Source: an uncultured Dialister sp. | GTDB taxonomy: Bacteria; Bacillota; Negativicutes; Veillonellales; Dialisteraceae | Direction: 5' to 3' | DNA: 6,714 bases | Assembly: GCA_900759415.1 (NCBI GenBank) | Contig: CAAEVC010000070.1 | Location: 1 to 6,714 of the forward strand | Shown: one piece after another, positions 6,201 through 6,714 of the stretch | How the letters are laid out: every line of letters begins with the position of its first letter | How positions within the stretch are numbered: position 1 is the stretch's first letter | The notes under the pieces: generated by a model | What the model saw: the letters and a program-made list of their open reading frames with translations, nothing else | Told to the model about the DNA's origin: nothing | Databases searched by the model: none | Position numbers and translations under genes: made by a program

Positions 6201-6714
6201 TATTGAAACGGGGAATTCTGAATTTACCTATACGGATAGAGAACTTTCTTCCTATGGGAGAAAAGGCACTGTTATTCAATGGGAAGACCGCTTTAATCCC
6301 GATAAATATCAGGGCTTTACGTTCTCAAATTATGGCGCCGACGGCAAAACGCTCGATGGATCAAACGGCGCATGGCGCATGTACGACAATACCCTTCCCA
6401 TGCTGAATGCCTTCCTGCCTGACACAGAGGCCTATTTCAGTAAACATGGACTCACTGACAGCACTGTCCAGTACGGTACAGAATATGATCCCAATCTGAC
6501 CATTATTAAAACAGAAAATGACCTCTCCTTTGATTGGAATGAGCTTGGCCTTGGCGGAGACAGCAGAATCGCTGTCTATGGCGGCGGCCTTACGCTGACC
6601 GATGTGGATACTGTGTCCAAGACAACATTCTTTAATGGCGACATCGACAGTACCGGCGATTTGGTGCTTAGCGGCAAAAAGGGTGCGGACATGCTCTTTG
6701 GCGCCGGTGCAGAC
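3253..6714 (+). CDS. TpsA exoprotein: filamentous-haemagglutinin-like protein with GLUG repeats (5' part, runs off the window)
   Basis: An open frame of 1154 codons without a stop, cut by the window edge. AAAAGGAG (3238-3245) lies 7 nt before ATG 3253; an ATG at 3249 gives only seven codons. Residues 1-33 form a signal peptide with a basic KKRIK region and probable cleavage in GYA-AS. Residues about 36-160 are the TPS/haemagglutination-activity domain, with W82-ESFNIG, ASQIYGKI (113-120) and NPAGV (131-135), equivalent to the NPNGI motif of FhaA. A GLUG entry module (about 268-345) contains FTGTFDALDFHIFDLTINR. Seventeen GLUG motifs run from 364 to 963, alternating with AYNSGDV-like strands. 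A closing module ends in WRMYDNTLPMLNAFLP (1041-1056), and further beta-rich sequence runs to 1154. No cysteine occurs. TpsB should export it to the surface, where it would fold as a right-handed beta-helix. An adhesin or biofilm role is most likely. A C-terminal toxin (CdiA-like) cannot be excluded, because that end is missing. Confidence 0.93.
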   Translation, partial: MRQNAYKKRIKSQVLLGLFAGLTALSGVMTGYAASGVVPNNELPQGGKSLWENHTGLNQNVGSESKPVMNISQQGKNGVISWESFNIGANGTVNFTADTKDFNTLNYVNGGNASQIYGKITALEGNLYVVNPAGVQIGPSAQINTGSLYVAAKKLDVNSLPNTPEAVGNIVKGGTMTASQLMSLGNISADKVTFEGNGRIVIDTEKLENLNREKNENFEVLTNDAKQVVLGYDAYDKEKGYEGADKTFAQVSVNGSKTDVTGYMWVEDASQLQAIDTNLSGKYALKNSIDAIGTEEWNNGKGFNPLGADTEDGFTGTFDALDFHIFDLTINRSDMENVGLFSKTKGAILNNVTLVGGKITGKNNVGTLVGEARDTTITGAVNSAAVVGSVNVGGLVGTGTGVTLKDAVNMGDITGTDHAVGGLAGNLTNGTISGKSYNIGNVGGPDDTNQPYDVGGLVGVATGSTLGNEKAKDGIIYNGLTVKGTYNVGGIAGRLENSTLQNAENRSAIKATGFTTESYVYQGAGYSTNNPKVQVSNVGGLVGISTGNTFTNVTNLGDVSSAMGEGKDYYDGGNVGGIVGRAEGTNITTATNQETKVTGAHNVGGIAGYFGGKGTITSAVNDGAEIMATGGRTSSDFATELVRPKGEERVHFGNMGGIVGYLYGNDAYVTKSTNSGNVHSQLIASNATTVSESSLAANTGGIVGKIDRTTTLTKEDILNGKQAAVSDSYNSGTVQGFIGIGGVVGQMYNGEVVRSYNLGDIRTTKTVASLDPNKLPTANMGGVVGDTTENTPESVSALIYDVYNKGKIGDETFTYAARHVGGVVGRLKGTLEKAYNSGDVYNGYNVVGGVVGWYHRGNIKDVFNTGNVTVKNQDKLTSGNPSRTSSTGGIIGAAAPAAGLRIENAYNIGTIRSYQVSGGGKSAVGGIAGRGPITMRNVYTLGTVVAYDANGNKTATGVGRLVGEALEGNRDAYNIANITNGYYIETGNSEFTYTDRELSSYGRKGTVIQWEDRFNPDKYQGFTFSNYGADGKTLDGSNGAWRMYDNTLPMLNAFLPDTEAYFSKHGLTDSTVQYGTEYDPNLTIIKTENDLSFDWNELGLGGDSRIAVYGGGLTLTDVDTVSKTTFFNGDIDSTGDLVLSGKKGADMLFGAGAD
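4342..6141 (+). repeat. Seventeen GLUG-type repeats within the exoprotein gene
   Basis: The seven-residue core [N]-V-G-G-[LIV]-[VA]-G recurs at residues 364, 391, 419, 453, 487, 537, 574, 602, 654, 698, 739, 779, 819, 846, 886, 923 and 957, with spacings of 27-52 residues. A degenerate copy (NVGLFSK, 337) precedes them. The first copy has Thr at the second Gly (NVGTLVG) and the last has Arg (GVGRLVG). Between cores lies a second recurrent strand such as SYNSGTV, AYNSGDV, VFNTGNV or AYNIGTI. At DNA level the copies differ at many third positions, so this is a protein-level repeat and not a fresh tandem DNA expansion. Confidence 0.9.

Overview
The window looks like a piece of chromosome from a diderm (outer-membrane) Firmicute of the class Negativicutes, such as a Dialister-, Megasphaera- or Selenomonas-like organism. 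Two things point that way: Firmicute-style strong AGGAGG-type ribosome binding sites and extended -10 promoters, combined with a two-partner secretion (TPS, type Vb) system that needs an outer membrane. The genus is an inference and cannot be fixed from this sequence.

Left part (1-1140): a short CTCAACTCT repeat is followed by a strong extended -10 promoter (62-89). About 100 nt of leader RNA then contains one stable small hairpin and one very strong intrinsic terminator (134-197). Directly behind this terminator comes a two-gene operon (214-645 and 650-1081) for two paralogous, 143-residue, five-helix membrane proteins of the EamA/drug-metabolite transporter (DMT) type. Their charge patterns predict opposite membrane orientations, as expected for two unfused halves of a ten-helix transporter. 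The leader terminator implies transcriptional attenuation or a riboswitch. The operon ends in a second clear terminator (1101-1140).

Middle (1141-1589): about 450 nt of AT-rich DNA with no supportable gene. Its right half holds a palindromic candidate operator (1410-1424), a candidate promoter (1433-1463) and a 5' untranslated region that can form two mutually exclusive hairpins, one of which contains an in-frame alternative start with its own ribosome binding site.

Right part (1590-6714): a TPS operon in the order transporter then exoprotein. The 545-residue TpsB is an outer-membrane 16-strand barrel of the FhaC/ShlB type with POTRA domains. It lies 25 nt ahead of a very large TpsA exoprotein, of which the first 1154 residues are present; the gene runs off the window. 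TpsA has a signal peptide, a haemagglutination-activity (TPS) domain with an NPAGV motif, a GLUG entry module, 17 GLUG-type repeats (NVGGLVG-like) spread over about 600 residues, and then further beta-rich sequence. TpsB should recognise the TPS domain in the periplasm and export TpsA as a beta-helix to the cell surface. Its function there (adhesin is most likely) cannot be settled without the missing C-terminus.
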